64,000 nt of DNA from Clitopilus passeckerianus (Eukaryota; Basidiomycota; Agaricomycetes; Agaricales; Entolomataceae), in contig CALYLX010000034.1 in assembly GCA_944990035.1 (NCBI GenBank), forward strand, positions 372,001 to 436,000, given 5' to 3'. Shown piece after piece: positions 10,998-21,349 of this stretch (positions are counted from its first letter, which is position 1; each line of letters starts with the position of its first letter). The notes under the pieces are model-generated. The model made no database searches. It had not been told where the DNA came from and saw only the letters and a program-made list of their open reading frames with translations. The position numbers and the translations under genes are program-made.

Positions 10998-11831
10998 AGC
11001 TAACCTCCAAGCATTTTATCAGCTGCTGAAGAGTGGACGGAAGCTGAAATCCAGGGTCAGAAGAACATCGTTTGGGGGACTCTCGGGGGTGCGCACACCT
11101 TGACTCGAACTCAGCGTTACTTGCGGGATTGGAGTCCTTGCATTTGCATCGTCATCATTGGCCACTTCGCTAAGAGGATGTGATTCCATTTATTGGACCT
11201 TGCTCTTCGTCGTTCAGAAGCGCTCCAAGTTCGTTTGGTCAATTCAGCCGGGGGAAAATATCCTGATGAAAGGGCCGATAGTTAGTATAGTCACAAGCCT
11301 GGCATCCCTATAAGGTCTCTTACAGCATTCGTATAGCTCGGCAGCCCAGTTTTGTTGACCAATGCCGTGGTGGCTTCGTCAACACCGGCCAAAGTCAAGG
11401 CCAAAGTGCTGTACGGTCCGCGGTAGCCCAGCCAACTCCAACCAGCCGAAGTCGAAGTTGTCACGAAACGCAGACGGTCATGCGCACGTGATGTCAGTCA
11501 CACCGCTCCTTTCACCCAACGGGCTAAATTAGAACGCGTTAGGCGATCCTAGGCTAGAGCAGTTCGTAGCGTGTAATCGTGTGATGAGTTCCCAGCCGGC
11601 TCTCCGACCACGCGATATGGGTATAATGACAGGGGTCGGAGGCAGGAAAAACTCGGAAATCGGCTGCCTCGTCCACAGGTATCTTCAAAGCTTAAAGAAT
11701 TTTGCTGCGCGAAGAGCATGGAATGAATCCAATCTGGATGTACCTCGGCCGAGTAGCGTGAGAGGCGACAGAGTAATATCATGTTAGAGATTGCTGAAGT
11801 GCAAAATGGTAAACTAGTTGGCTAATCTCGA
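10998..11831. other. intergenic, 0.8 kb
   Basis: Upstream of the membrane protein and downstream of the lectin. No convincing gene; a 77-codon frame at 11549-11782 has no supporting feature. Confidence 0.5.
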
Positions 11832-12971
11832 TTACGGATTATACGCGACCGCTTGCGAAACCCCTAAACTGACTCCGCCGAATATGGTACCTCCGAGATG
11901 CTGATATCCAGAGGCCCATCCTCCCTTGGCAGTCCATGACTTATAGTACATGGTTAACTCCCTCCCAATATGGAAGACATGAAGCACCTCCCCTCCTGTA
12001 CCCGCAGCTGCAAACCGATCGCCAGTAGAAATGCCACCCAGGCTTAAGTCCTTCTCCCATTCCCCAGAATCTTTGAGAGTTTTGTGATAGGTTGCGCGGT
12101 CTTGTCCTAACGCATTACAAGAAAATACAATTAGGAACTTCCGTAACACGCGGCGAAGCTTGAGGATTTACTTACCGATGTAGAAGAGATCAAGCCGGTC
12201 GGGGCTCAGAGAGATGAGCTCAGGTCTACCGACGGGTACACCAGTCGTCTCGATAGGACTCCAGTTTGAGGTCCAAGCATCCCCATCCCAAGCTTTATGA
12301 CGCAACACACCTCCCCTACTCATCACGACTAAATCGATGCGATCTTCACCACGTGCTATGGCCTTCGGCGTATCGGTAAATGGGCCATCCATATCCTCGT
12401 AGTTTCCTTCTTTTCCCTTCGGCAGCCAGCCAGTCCCCGCTCCCCTTCCCCTGATCCACCACTTATGATAAATATGCCCGTCCAACCCGAGCGCAAAGAT
12501 ATCGAATCTGTCGCGGCTGGACTCCAGAGACACGACCTCTGGTGGATTCCGGAAGTAGCCTCCGAGAGATGAGAATTCTTCCCACTTCCCGTTCCGCCAG
12601 GTCGTATGATACAGCGCGTTATCAGGTCCGTATGCGATCAACTCCATCGTTGATGGATAAAGCGCAACAACAGAAGGGTTGGCTCCCCACTTCCTACCAC
12701 CACCACTGATTGCAGTCCAAGCAGCACCCCATACCCCTGTTGTCTTATTTAGAGATCTAAAGTATACCGTCGAGTCGTAACCGACGCCGAAGACGTATAG
12801 TCGATCTGGCCCCCAGAGAACAGAGACGGGATCAAAGATCCATTGGCCGCCGAGATTGGTATATCCAGTGGTAGAGGGGCCAAAGGCTCCATTGTTCCAG
12901 ACTTTGTGATAATAGGAAGAGCTTCCACCGCGAACCACGATATCGACGCGTTTCTCACTGCCGGAGGACAT
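11832..12971 (-). CDS. PLL-like beta-propeller lectin, cytosolic
   Basis: Two exons (12176..12971, 11832..12106), 356 residues, no signal peptide. At least six repeats of about 50 residues share the pattern 'DRL-(D/Y)-VF-x-x-G-x-D-x-x-(L/V)-Y-H-K-x-W', for example 'DRLYVFGVGYDSTVYFRS', 'DRFDIFALGLDGHIYHKWW', 'RIDLVVMSRGGVLRHKAW' and 'DRLDLFYIGQDRATYHKTL'. Each is separated by 'SLGG' or similar turns. This is the blade motif of the Photorhabdus-type (PLL) seven-bladed lectins, which bind fucose or O-methylated sugars between blades. Mushroom lectins without secretion signals often act in fruiting-body defence; for this one that is inference. A TATA box sits 60 bases upstream. Confidence 0.82.
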
Positions 12972-13029
12972 CGCGCCTGGGGGAGTTAACTATGCTCGGA
13001 TTGGAGATGACAACTTCAAGCTTGGGGGC

Positions 13030-13036
13030 CTTTATA
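13030..13036 (-). promoter_or_regulatory. TATA box of the lectin gene
   Basis: TATAAAG on the minus strand, 60 bases upstream of the lectin ATG at 12971. Confidence 0.5.
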
Positions 13037-13405
13037 CGAAGAGATGGGGTCAGCCTCCTCGCATTGACACCTTGAATGAAGCATGTTGACCTCGTTTTTG
13101 CCACTGGCGCTAAGCCGTGAACATAGTAAGCCTGGGACAAGCGCTTCTTTTCTCCAATACACACCTTCTGACCTTGTCGGCGGACATCTCACATCGATGA
13201 ACTGAAGCGCCGTGACCTCCTTTCACTGATCAACTATATCCGGAATTCTTTACCGCGTGAGTGCGTCTGATGACCTTTGTTGTTCCCTTATGTCGGTCTT
13301 TGAAGAATTCCAACTGTCGTTCTCTTACACACACTAGTACAAATGAATGCGCCAAGGTACTAGATGAATGCATGGTACCAAAACCCGAACCATGCCGGAA
13401 TGGTA
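13037..13405. other. intergenic
   Basis: Between the lectin promoter and the 3' end of the alkyltransferase gene. Nothing recognisable. Confidence 0.5.
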
Positions 13406-14103
13406 CTACCATGACTCGTGTTCCTCAGGTACAACGTCTTTCCACACCGTCGTCTCCGCATCAAGCAGATGTCCGGTTTTGCTAAACTTCACTCCCTCGG
13501 CAGCGAGATAACTTAGTTTCTCGCCACACTGAGTCCCTGTTTTATGATCGTGTCCCCACTCACCACGAAACCCTCCGACAAACAGATTTGAGGCTATAAC
13601 CCGATGGCAGGGTATGTAAGGAGCAAAGGGGTTTGTTCGGAGGGCATTCCCCACTGGAAAAGGAGTGTCACATTCTGCCTGCAGGTTAGAGAAGAGCCTC
13701 ACCTGAGCGAGGAGAACCGCCAATTGCCTGACTAACGTCCTTGTAGGTGGATACCTTACCGCAAGGTATTGTCAGAATGTGGTCGTACACATCCCACTGA
13801 TGGGAAGAAACCGCCTGAATCATGTTACAATCAGTCAACAGCTACAGAGTAAACCATATTTCCCTAGCCCACTTTTCCTGCAGACGTTCTGTATGCTTTC
13901 CTCTCAGCCTCTTTAGTTGGGTAGACAATTTTCTTAGACTCGGTGCGAAGCCATTCCATGTCGACGTCCTTTGCGTGGGCTTCTTTGTCTTCAAGTTTGT
14001 TTTTTTCCTGAACCTGCACAGGCGCCTCCTCGGTGACCTTGCTACGTTTGGTTTTGATGGGGTTGTACGCGAAAGAATCACGTTCAAGGCGAAGAGCAGG
14101 CAT
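13406..14103 (-). CDS. MGT1: O6-alkylguanine-DNA alkyltransferase (MGMT)
   Basis: Three exons (13873..14103, 13703..13814, 13406..13653) give 196 residues. The C-terminal domain is classical: 'WDVYDHILTIPCGKVSTYKD' (helix-turn-helix entry), 'GNALRTNPFAPYIPCHRVIA' with the active-site cysteine in PCHRV, and 'VGGFRGEWG'. It takes alkyl groups from O6-guanine onto that cysteine once, in the nucleus. The N-terminal 70 residues are basic and charged. The first intron needs a GTGGGC donor at 13871-13872, which is weak but the only site that keeps phase with 'AVSSHQWDVYD'. An in-frame ATG at 14131-14133 would add ten residues. Confidence 0.9.
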
Positions 14104-14133
14104 TGTATGTCGACAATGTAAGAGCGTTCTCAA

Positions 14134-14458
14134 TTCACAGCGACCGCAGATCGTTTTTGTACAAACGAAAGAAACCCTGCTGACGAAGGTGCTACATAAT
14201 GACGCGCTGATGTAGAAAACGTGATTCGTGACTCAACGCGTCGGACGCGAAGGTCACAGGGCAGATCACTACCACACAGAAGGCCAGTTCCAGCTCCAGC
14301 TCAGTGGGCCTTGAGTCAGAAGGCCGTCTAATAATCAGCTTGAATGCTTCATAATAGTGTACATTGGTCAGAAATCGTGAATATCATTAAATTAGAATTA
14401 CATGGTAATGATCAAGGTAATCATAGAGGAATGACTCGGACTAGAATATAACCCTAAA
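14134..14458. other. intergenic
   Basis: Spacer between the alkyltransferase start and the 3' end of the seven-helix membrane gene. No gene seen. Confidence 0.5.
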
Positions 14459-15921
14459 CTATATCGCAGCTGCACTCGCCTTCTCGCTTGGAGAGATCTC
14501 TGGGGAACTGGGAGGTGAGGACTCCAGGTCACTCTGATATGTTTGTGCTGCGACGGCGAAGGAAAGGTGGCCGAGAGTTGCATCGCGGTGGCCTTCATCA
14601 CTGTCGGATTTGGGAATCGGGTGGCCTGGTGTTAGCGTACTGAAGCCAACAACATCAGTGATCGAGCGTTGTAGGTTTACCAAAACCAGAACGATTGTGG
14701 GATACATCGCCTAGAAAGATGTTAGCGGATTGCTTCCAAGTAATTGGAGGAAGCAGCCTACCGAAATCATACAATATGTGGCAGAAAACGTGTACACAAA
14801 GAACCACGCTACAGAGCCACGACCACCAGGTGTATAGACGGTGAGGAACAAATACGTCAGCTGGAGTGCTAGGTTAGCATACGCACAACACGGTCAGAGG
14901 ATGGTCCATACCTGCATTGCAAAGTAGAGAACACCCGACTCAATGAGAATGATCAATATCTTCTGGACTGGCGATCGGCTGTTTTTAAGTCCAAGATCCT
15001 TCGACAAAAAGCGTCGGTGAGACCTACGTGGAAGGATATATCTTGTTAGTAAACTGAGAAAGTGAAGAAACGGCCAAGATGTACCATAGCTTCCAGCCTA
15101 TCAGACAAGTTCCTGAGATGTTCGTCACAGCAGACATTGCGAGACTGGCCCTGATGATATTGTCCACACCTCCTCCAGCTGCAAAGGAGGCGAATCCCGA
15201 AGGTGTTGTGAGCAACCCGAGGTATACCAGGGTAGTGCCTACAGGGCTATATCAGTTCCAAGTCCCGTGTTCTACACAAGATTTCTGACCTAGCGTTCCG
15301 AGCCAAAGGAGGCAGGGCAAAGCAATAATCCAAGGCGTTTCAGGAAACAAGACCCACGCTCTCCATATCACGATACTGTCACTAATTAATGGCTGCAGAG
15401 AGGATAAGGGATCCATACGGATGCGAATAAAATGAAGAACCTACAGGGAGGAAACTCGACCACGCGGAGATGGTATTTGGTGCAACGAGCTCCTGGTTAA
15501 CGATAGCAGGCCGTGCCTCAAGAGGTACATCGAGGTTGTTCACGAGCGCGTCCCGTATGAAGACGATAAAGCCGGCAATCTCAGTGCCAACGTTCAAAGT
15601 TCCAAGGACGAAGCCGATGACAGTAGCACCGAACATGATCTTCGCGGGAAGACCTTGGATCCCTCGTTGCCTAGATTGATTTGATCCGTCGGTCAAGCGC
15701 CCTTTACAAAACGACAGGTTTTTGCTTACGCAGTGAGAGCGGCCGAAATGGCAAAGAGGAGCACGAAGATGCCTATGTGAGGTTTGATCAATGAAGAAGA
15801 TCTGAATGTCGAGGTGGTATGTACCATAGAAAAAGACGTATGTCGTAAGTTCAGCGACATAGTCCAAAAAACCTTCACCTAGAGCCCATAGCAACCGATC
15901 TTGCTGGGGTGTGAGACTCAT
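14459..15921 (-). CDS. seven-helix integral membrane protein
   Basis: Eight exons (15825..15921, 15730..15772, 15445..15670, 15290..15392, 15085..15238, 14912..15023, 14762..14860, 14459..14710) give 361 residues. Seven hydrophobic spans are visible, among them 'GIFVLLFAISAALTA', 'IMFGATVIGFVLGTLNVG', 'SIVIWRAWVLFPE', 'ILIILIESGVLYFAMQ' and 'VAWFFVYTFSATYCMISAMY'. The 'D-S-I-V-I-W-R-A-W' loop and the 'ESGVLY' sixth helix are hallmarks of a large uncharacterised basidiomycete seven-helix family that often occurs in clusters. The C-tail is Ser/Pro-rich and cytosolic. Whether it is a receptor is unknown. Each junction closes in frame, including a 52-nt intron with acceptor at 15393-15394. Confidence 0.85.
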
Positions 15922-17289
15922 GGTGGGTTGTTGACTGTTGGAAGAGCGCCCGAGAGCAGCTTGTTATATATTGCCCGAAGCGCGTGTTGTTTGGTGTATG
16001 AAATGATCATCACGGTGCATTTCTTCTGTTAGAAAACTCGTGCCTGGATTCCCGATCGCAATGGCAGACCAAGCGAATCGTAGCGAATCCTGTCATCGAC
16101 AACACGAAGTCTCTCGAACAGTCGAAACAGATTAGAGGGTCCCATGGCTTCGAAGGTTAAGTGATCTGAGGCCTCGATAATTTTTTGGAATAATTCTACG
16201 TCTCTGGCATCCTAAGTTCAAATGGTTGAGAACACAGAAACTTCAGTCAGGGGTCGTGTTAAAACGAGCGTCGAACCCTGTCGGGGGTTCAATCTTTTTA
16301 GCCATTCCTGACCATTCCTATCCGTCAAACCGCCGATGGTGGAGTTGTGAAGTCACTCAAGCCTCAGGTTGCGCCCACGTTTTGGAAGTTTTGATTCCGT
16401 GATGGACCGAGCGATGGCGTTGCAACCTTATCAGAAGATAATTCACGTCAATCCTGTGTCCACGTTCCGTGCCACAATCAACTGGAATCAATCGATGGTG
16501 AAACATACGGAGAACATATGTTTCCGGCCGTCGAGGCCAGCCGGGATTCTCGGTATCCCAGATTCGGAGGGCATAAAGTACTAGGACAAACACGGGGAGG
16601 CCAAGGAAAGGTGCCATGAGTGCTCCGCCAGGAGCTACTCTGTTCTAGACGCTGGAAAGCATACACGGCGTGGACAGACCAAACAGAAGTAAAAGAATTC
16701 ATGCCGAAGTCGTCCCGATCCATTCGACCACAGCCACCGAAATGATCGTCAAGGACGCCGGCCATCAAGAGACAATCAGGTTCTGGAGTCTGGTGAAGTA
16801 TATCTTCCTCATCAAATCGTTTCCAGGAACGAGGCAGAAAGTTTCGTAAGTATCTTGGAGGCACAAAAAGCCAACGGCTTTGGAAGGAATGAGTGTTCTT
16901 CGAGATTGAGGATTGGGGCCTTGAGGCGTTGCCCGGTGGCACAGCCTAGTCAGCTGAGCAACCATACACCATAAGCGGACGATAAGACGATAAATTACAG
17001 GGCCAAACGACGGGCGCTCAATGATATGAAAGGTGGCCACCATATTGTTGGCTAAGGTCGGTCATATTTGGCAACTTGTGTTGCCACATGATACAGTAGT
17101 ATTCAGAGGTCGAAAAACTGGGGTTGGACGTTGGGCGCTCAAGTTCATCCACGCTTCAATAGCGCTAGCCAAGCCGTTTCGACCATTCACTTTCGGTACA
17201 ACACAATTGGGTGTAGAGTTGGACGAATCAATGATAATTTTAATACAAAATACACGATAGAATGGCTGAGATTTTTCGTGTTCGTGCAT
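15922..17289. other. intergenic, 1.4 kb
   Basis: A hydrophobic minus-strand stretch near 16500-16617 ('FLGLPVFVLVLYALRIW') looks like part of a membrane span, but its surroundings give no joinable exons. It may be debris of a membrane-protein gene. Nothing else is recognisable. Confidence 0.4.
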
Positions 17290-18944
17290 TTAAGCTTGAT
17301 TTCCTGCCAACTCAGGGGGTACCCTGACGCCATCCCAGATGAAAGCCAGAGGCGCATTCACTCTCGGAGATGCACTGATCCTCTTCTCCGTCAGCCCAGC
17401 AATCCTAAGGAACAAAGTTCCATCCAACTTCTCCGCACCCGTCAACTCCGTCCCAGAAAAGTAACCAGCCTTCCTACTGCCATAGATGCTCCCATAGTGG
17501 GCCAGAGCACGGTAAAGCTTGATCAGATGGTCATCCGGAAGAATTAATGCAGTTTGGATGATTGGAAACCATGGGTTGGGGGTGGCAGCAATAGGTGATT
17601 TGGCAGACGGGACGGCGTTGGGACGAACGTTGGAGGAAACGACGGCCGGGGTAGGGTAGGCGGTATCAGCAGAGAAGAAAGCCTCGATGTCGAAAGGCTT
17701 GCGGCCTCGGTTAATCCAGAAGACCAAGCAAGTGGCGAAATAGGCTCGGAGTAGGATCTCCGCGGATTTGGGTTTAAGTTGAGTGACAAGTGAGTGGAGG
17801 AAGAGAGATGAGGTTACGAAGTGCATCTTACAAAGAGCCGTCAATTTCGGGCTTTGGCGTAGCTGGCTCGGAGGTACTTACAAGAAGAAATTCGCCTCGA
17901 AACTATCCTTAGTCCATCCACCGACTCCGTATATGAGAGCATTAGCCCAGATAATTTCCTCAATCTTGCGCTCCAGTTCACCAGGTTTTGAGACGTCGAA
18001 GCTCCACTCCTTGAGGTAGTTGTAGACGGCCTTGCCATGGTCCGCGATCGTCTTCCCGAAATCAGGTCGTTCCGAGCTGGGTTTGTTGTCATCGAATTGG
18101 GCATCACCGAGGATGCGAGCTAAGATGGTCAAGGCGTGGACGCCTTCCTTGGTTGGTCCAGTCTCCCAAAGCTCTGCCGGAACGAAGGCTGTATTTTCGC
18201 CTTTGTGGATAGCAGCAGTGGCCAGACCTTCAAAAGTTTCAGAGAGTTAGGAGGAGACGAGAGCGGATAGGCTCAATACTTACCTTCAACGACAAGTCCA
18301 GGAAGCCCGAACTCAACTCCATACCCGACATGGATCAAAGGGTGAAGCAAGCCATCCACCAGACGGTTCAACATTTCCTTCTGCTTGTTCGAGCTGTTAC
18401 TCGAATCGAAGTTCTCGCCGAGGTCAAGGGTGTCTTGAAGTGTTGCAGTGATACCTTTCTTTAGAATGAGGTCGGCATAGTACCTCCTGTACGCTTCGTA
18501 GTACCTAAGAAGGGAATTAGTGATCACTTAAATATATAGGGGCCATTTACACACTTATCGTCTCCAAGGTGGTCCGTGAAGTTTTGGGCAGTAATCGCCA
18601 CAGCCGGTTCGAAAGCGGCCATCTGATAGGCCGCTTCACGGGCATAGCCAGATTCAATGCTCTCATGGTGAGCTCCGAGACCATAAAGACCGAGAATATA
18701 ATGGGAGATGTGACTGCAATACAGCTGGGTCAGACAGACAACTCTCTATGAAGTCTTAGAATACGTACTTGTGCAATCCACGAGGGTCGAAGTACGTATG
18801 GAATTTAACATGATTTTTCTTCAGAGCAGTCAAGGTGGCTTCCGCCGATTCTGCAGTGTTTCCGGGCCATCGCGCTGGGGCAAGAGCAGAAGGAGGAGAA
18901 GAAATAGAAGGGAAGAGGTCGTTGAGCTGCTTGTCAGAGGACAT
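17290..18944 (-). CDS. questin-oxidase-like protein, copy A (one-base phase problem)
   Basis: Five exons (18769..18944, 18555..18713, 18284..18504, 17882..18227, 17290..17826). The reading shows the questin-oxidase-like family (DUF4243): '[20 protein letters not shown]' and 'GLGAHHES' with clustered histidines, '[13 protein letters not shown]' and '[11 protein letters not shown]', about 479 residues if whole. Family members such as GedK open the anthraquinone questin by Baeyer-Villiger oxidation; the substrate here is unknown. The exons sum to 1439 nt, one short of a full frame. Exon 4 ends in 'TTCTT' before a good GTAAGT, and the only normal acceptor leaves ATGCAC, whereas copies B and C have an extra G there. 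Canonical splicing gives a stop three codons later. Either the gene is disabled, splicing is non-canonical, or the base is a sequence error. Confidence 0.8.
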
Positions 18945-19564
18945 AATTGCGAATATCGTTCTGCTGTCACAGACAGGCCATGTATTTATGGAATCTCGAG
19001 CATCTCCTTTGTTGTCTTCTGCGACGATCAGATGGAATTGGAAGTGGGGAAAAACACCCGTGTACCCGTGATCGAGGCTTAGCCAATGCCCATGTAATTC
19101 GCATCATGTCATTGATCTACCATTTCACTGTGACCTCTTGCGCTGAATTAGTGAGCATTCTAACAAGAACCATGCCGAGTGTCGACGCGTCGACGGCGAA
19201 TAAGGGTAGCAACTAATGAATTCGGCTCCAAAGCGATGACCACTTTCCTTAGGTGTCATGGTCGCAGTAAGTTAGGATGTATAAGCCATTGATGTAGTTG
19301 GATTCTTGGTCTGGACTCTGTTAGAAACAGCAAGAGAAAGAGTGGAGGTACCGCCACAAGCGTTGGTTCCATGCAAGGATCTGCTTCGGCATCTGCTGCC
19401 GCCTTGGTGCCTGTGACGGAGACCAAGATCCGAAGCAGGCTGCGAGGTGCAGGTAACGGAGACACTGTTCTTATTGCACAGGAAATATGGCACATAAGTA
19501 TTCTGCCCGAGAAGAAAAGAGCGTAGTCCGCCCGAAAATGGTACGAAAACATCCCTATTATCTA
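18945..19564. other. intergenic
   Basis: Upstream of questin-oxidase copy A and downstream of the single-span membrane gene. No gene seen; an ATAAATA stretch about 40 bases before the copy A ATG may act as its TATA element. Confidence 0.45.
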
Positions 19565-21072
19565 TTAAGATGGGGTATATGTCGGGGGAACCTCAACCAC
19601 ACGGCCCTCATCGCCACGAGATAGTCGCATTCCGCTATCTCTGTGGTGCACGACTACATCATCAACTTCCGGTTCCTCTACGAGACTGGATTCGGAGCCT
19701 TTCTGATTGGCCTTTTTCATGTTTGGAATTGGTTGTGAATGAGCACCAGGAAGTGACGCAGCAGGTGAATGACAAATACTGTGCGGGGATGGGATGCCTG
19801 AAGGTATCGTGCCAGAGACCTTGCGACTGGTCCGCCGGGAATTTGGAGGTATATCTTGAGACCCACATTCTGAAGGTATCCAAGGTGTCGGCAGATTGGA
19901 TTTAGATATTGCACTCATGAGAGAAGGTGTGGACTGGTTTGGGGTGGGTGCGTCCAATTCAAGGACTTTAAGCCGTGGTCTGCGTGCTGCCGGCCGCCAT
20001 TTCCACAAGAGGAGTAGGATGGCAATGACGACACACAAGAATACCAAGCCACCAATGACACACCCGAGAATGAGGCCTAACGGAGGTTGTGTGTTGCTGG
20101 GATGTGGGGACTGGCTTTCAATTGAGGATGGTGTGGATGATGTAGCCGGCAAAGATGAATTGGAGAGATATATATTCTGGAGTGTAAGAGGGACATGTGC
20201 GTCGTCTCCGTTATATGTGACGACAATGGAATGTGGGCCAGGTGTGAGTTTTGCAGTGGTGAAGAGAGGGAGATAGGGTTGGTCGGCGCTGGCGTTGTTG
20301 CCGGGGCTGATCAGAGAAAAGGGTGTTAGCCCGCCTCCATCGATGGAGTAGCCACCAGAAGTTGGAGTTTTTGGATAGTAGGCCGGTAGCTTCCCTACCC
20401 ATGTGAGACCAGTACCTGAAATATATGAGCTGGGGAGACGGAAGCTAAACAACAGAGTGCACTCACCAATAAAATTGAATTGCACCCTAGAGTCATTCCG
20501 CTGCGTCAGGGCAGGAAGTGGCTTTGGTGAGAGAGCCCAGCCATTCCCGTATTTGATCTCACTGTCGTGACTATCCACGAACAAAATACTAGATTCAAAA
20601 GAATCTTCGGGCAACGGGGCGAAACGAAGGGAGTCAAACCAGACGGTCCTGTTGCTCTGTGTCACATCTAAGGTAAAGTGATGAACGCCATCATCAAGGA
20701 ATTCGGCGGAGCAAAGAACTTCATTGTTGGCACTGTTAAGTGGTAGGTGTAGTGTCGCAGCCTTGTCATCGACAGTGCAATTCCAGAGAGGTGCGCCAGG
20801 TGTGAATGGGGTCGTGGTCCCATAAGCCCAGATGCCCGTACCTAGTCAACCTTTAGTATATAGAAGATAGCAGCCGATATCCTGCACTGACCTCGGAAGG
20901 AGAATGTGAGTGAACTATTGCTGGCAGTTCCATGTAAGGTCTTGAGATAGGTTGGGCCTCCGTAATTCAGGTCGTGGACACCACTGTTGTCTTCATACCA
21001 ATTACCAGAGTAGGTTATCCTGCTGTCGGCGTCATCCACGACCACGAGCCTCTGGTTGACCGACACAGACAT
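19565..21072 (-). CDS. single-span surface protein with PPxY tail
   Basis: Three exons (20892..21072, 20467..20841, 19565..20415) give 468 residues. The outer part has two similar beta-rich modules, each starting with an acidic 'VVDD/VDSHDS' turn followed by 'I-x-Y-x-G-x-W' and later 'F-x-F-x-G-x-x' ('SLTFSFRGTGIWAYGTT', 'VQFNFIGTGLTWVGK'). This is a layout common in basidiomycete surface proteins of unknown ligand. N-glycosylation sequons are frequent. One membrane span (LGLILGCVIGGLVFLCVVIA) is followed by the basic stop 'WKWRPAARRPR' and a Ser/Pro-rich cytosolic tail ending 'VEVPPTYTPS', a PPxY-type site for WW-domain ubiquitin ligases. No cleavable signal peptide is obvious at this start, so an upstream exon may be missing. 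Confidence 0.75.
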
Positions 21073-21349
21073 ATAGACCTAAGGTCAAGATTGTCATGAG
21101 GAAACTGACATTGTGGTTGGCGTTGGGAGAATTCAACAGAAAATGAAATGTCAATGCACAGCATTGTCAACATGTAAATCTACCGGGAAGGTTCGGATCA
21201 CAGTAATTGTGCAACGCGATGTGAACGGGAGGTTTTGTATTCAGAACCCTGAATACGGTACATTCAAAGAATGAAGATGTACACGAAATAATTTAATGCG
21301 TGTCCAAAATCCGGGTAAGTCGTGCATCAATAAGAATAGTACACGCTCG
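21073..21349. other. intergenic
   Basis: Short spacer between two minus-strand genes; no feature seen. Confidence 0.5.

Noticed and set aside
11085..11130. 'gactcgaac' as a possible minus-strand tRNA
   Set aside because: No A box at the right distance and no acceptor stem.
16357..17043. Minus-strand frames with a hydrophobic stretch
   Set aside because: Could be remains of a membrane gene, but no exon chain could be built; left as gap comment.
20416..20466. Read-through of the second intron in the PPxY-tail protein
   Set aside because: The open frame continues, but GTGAGT...TTTCAG ends and the repeated 'F-x-F-x-G-T-G' module show a real intron.
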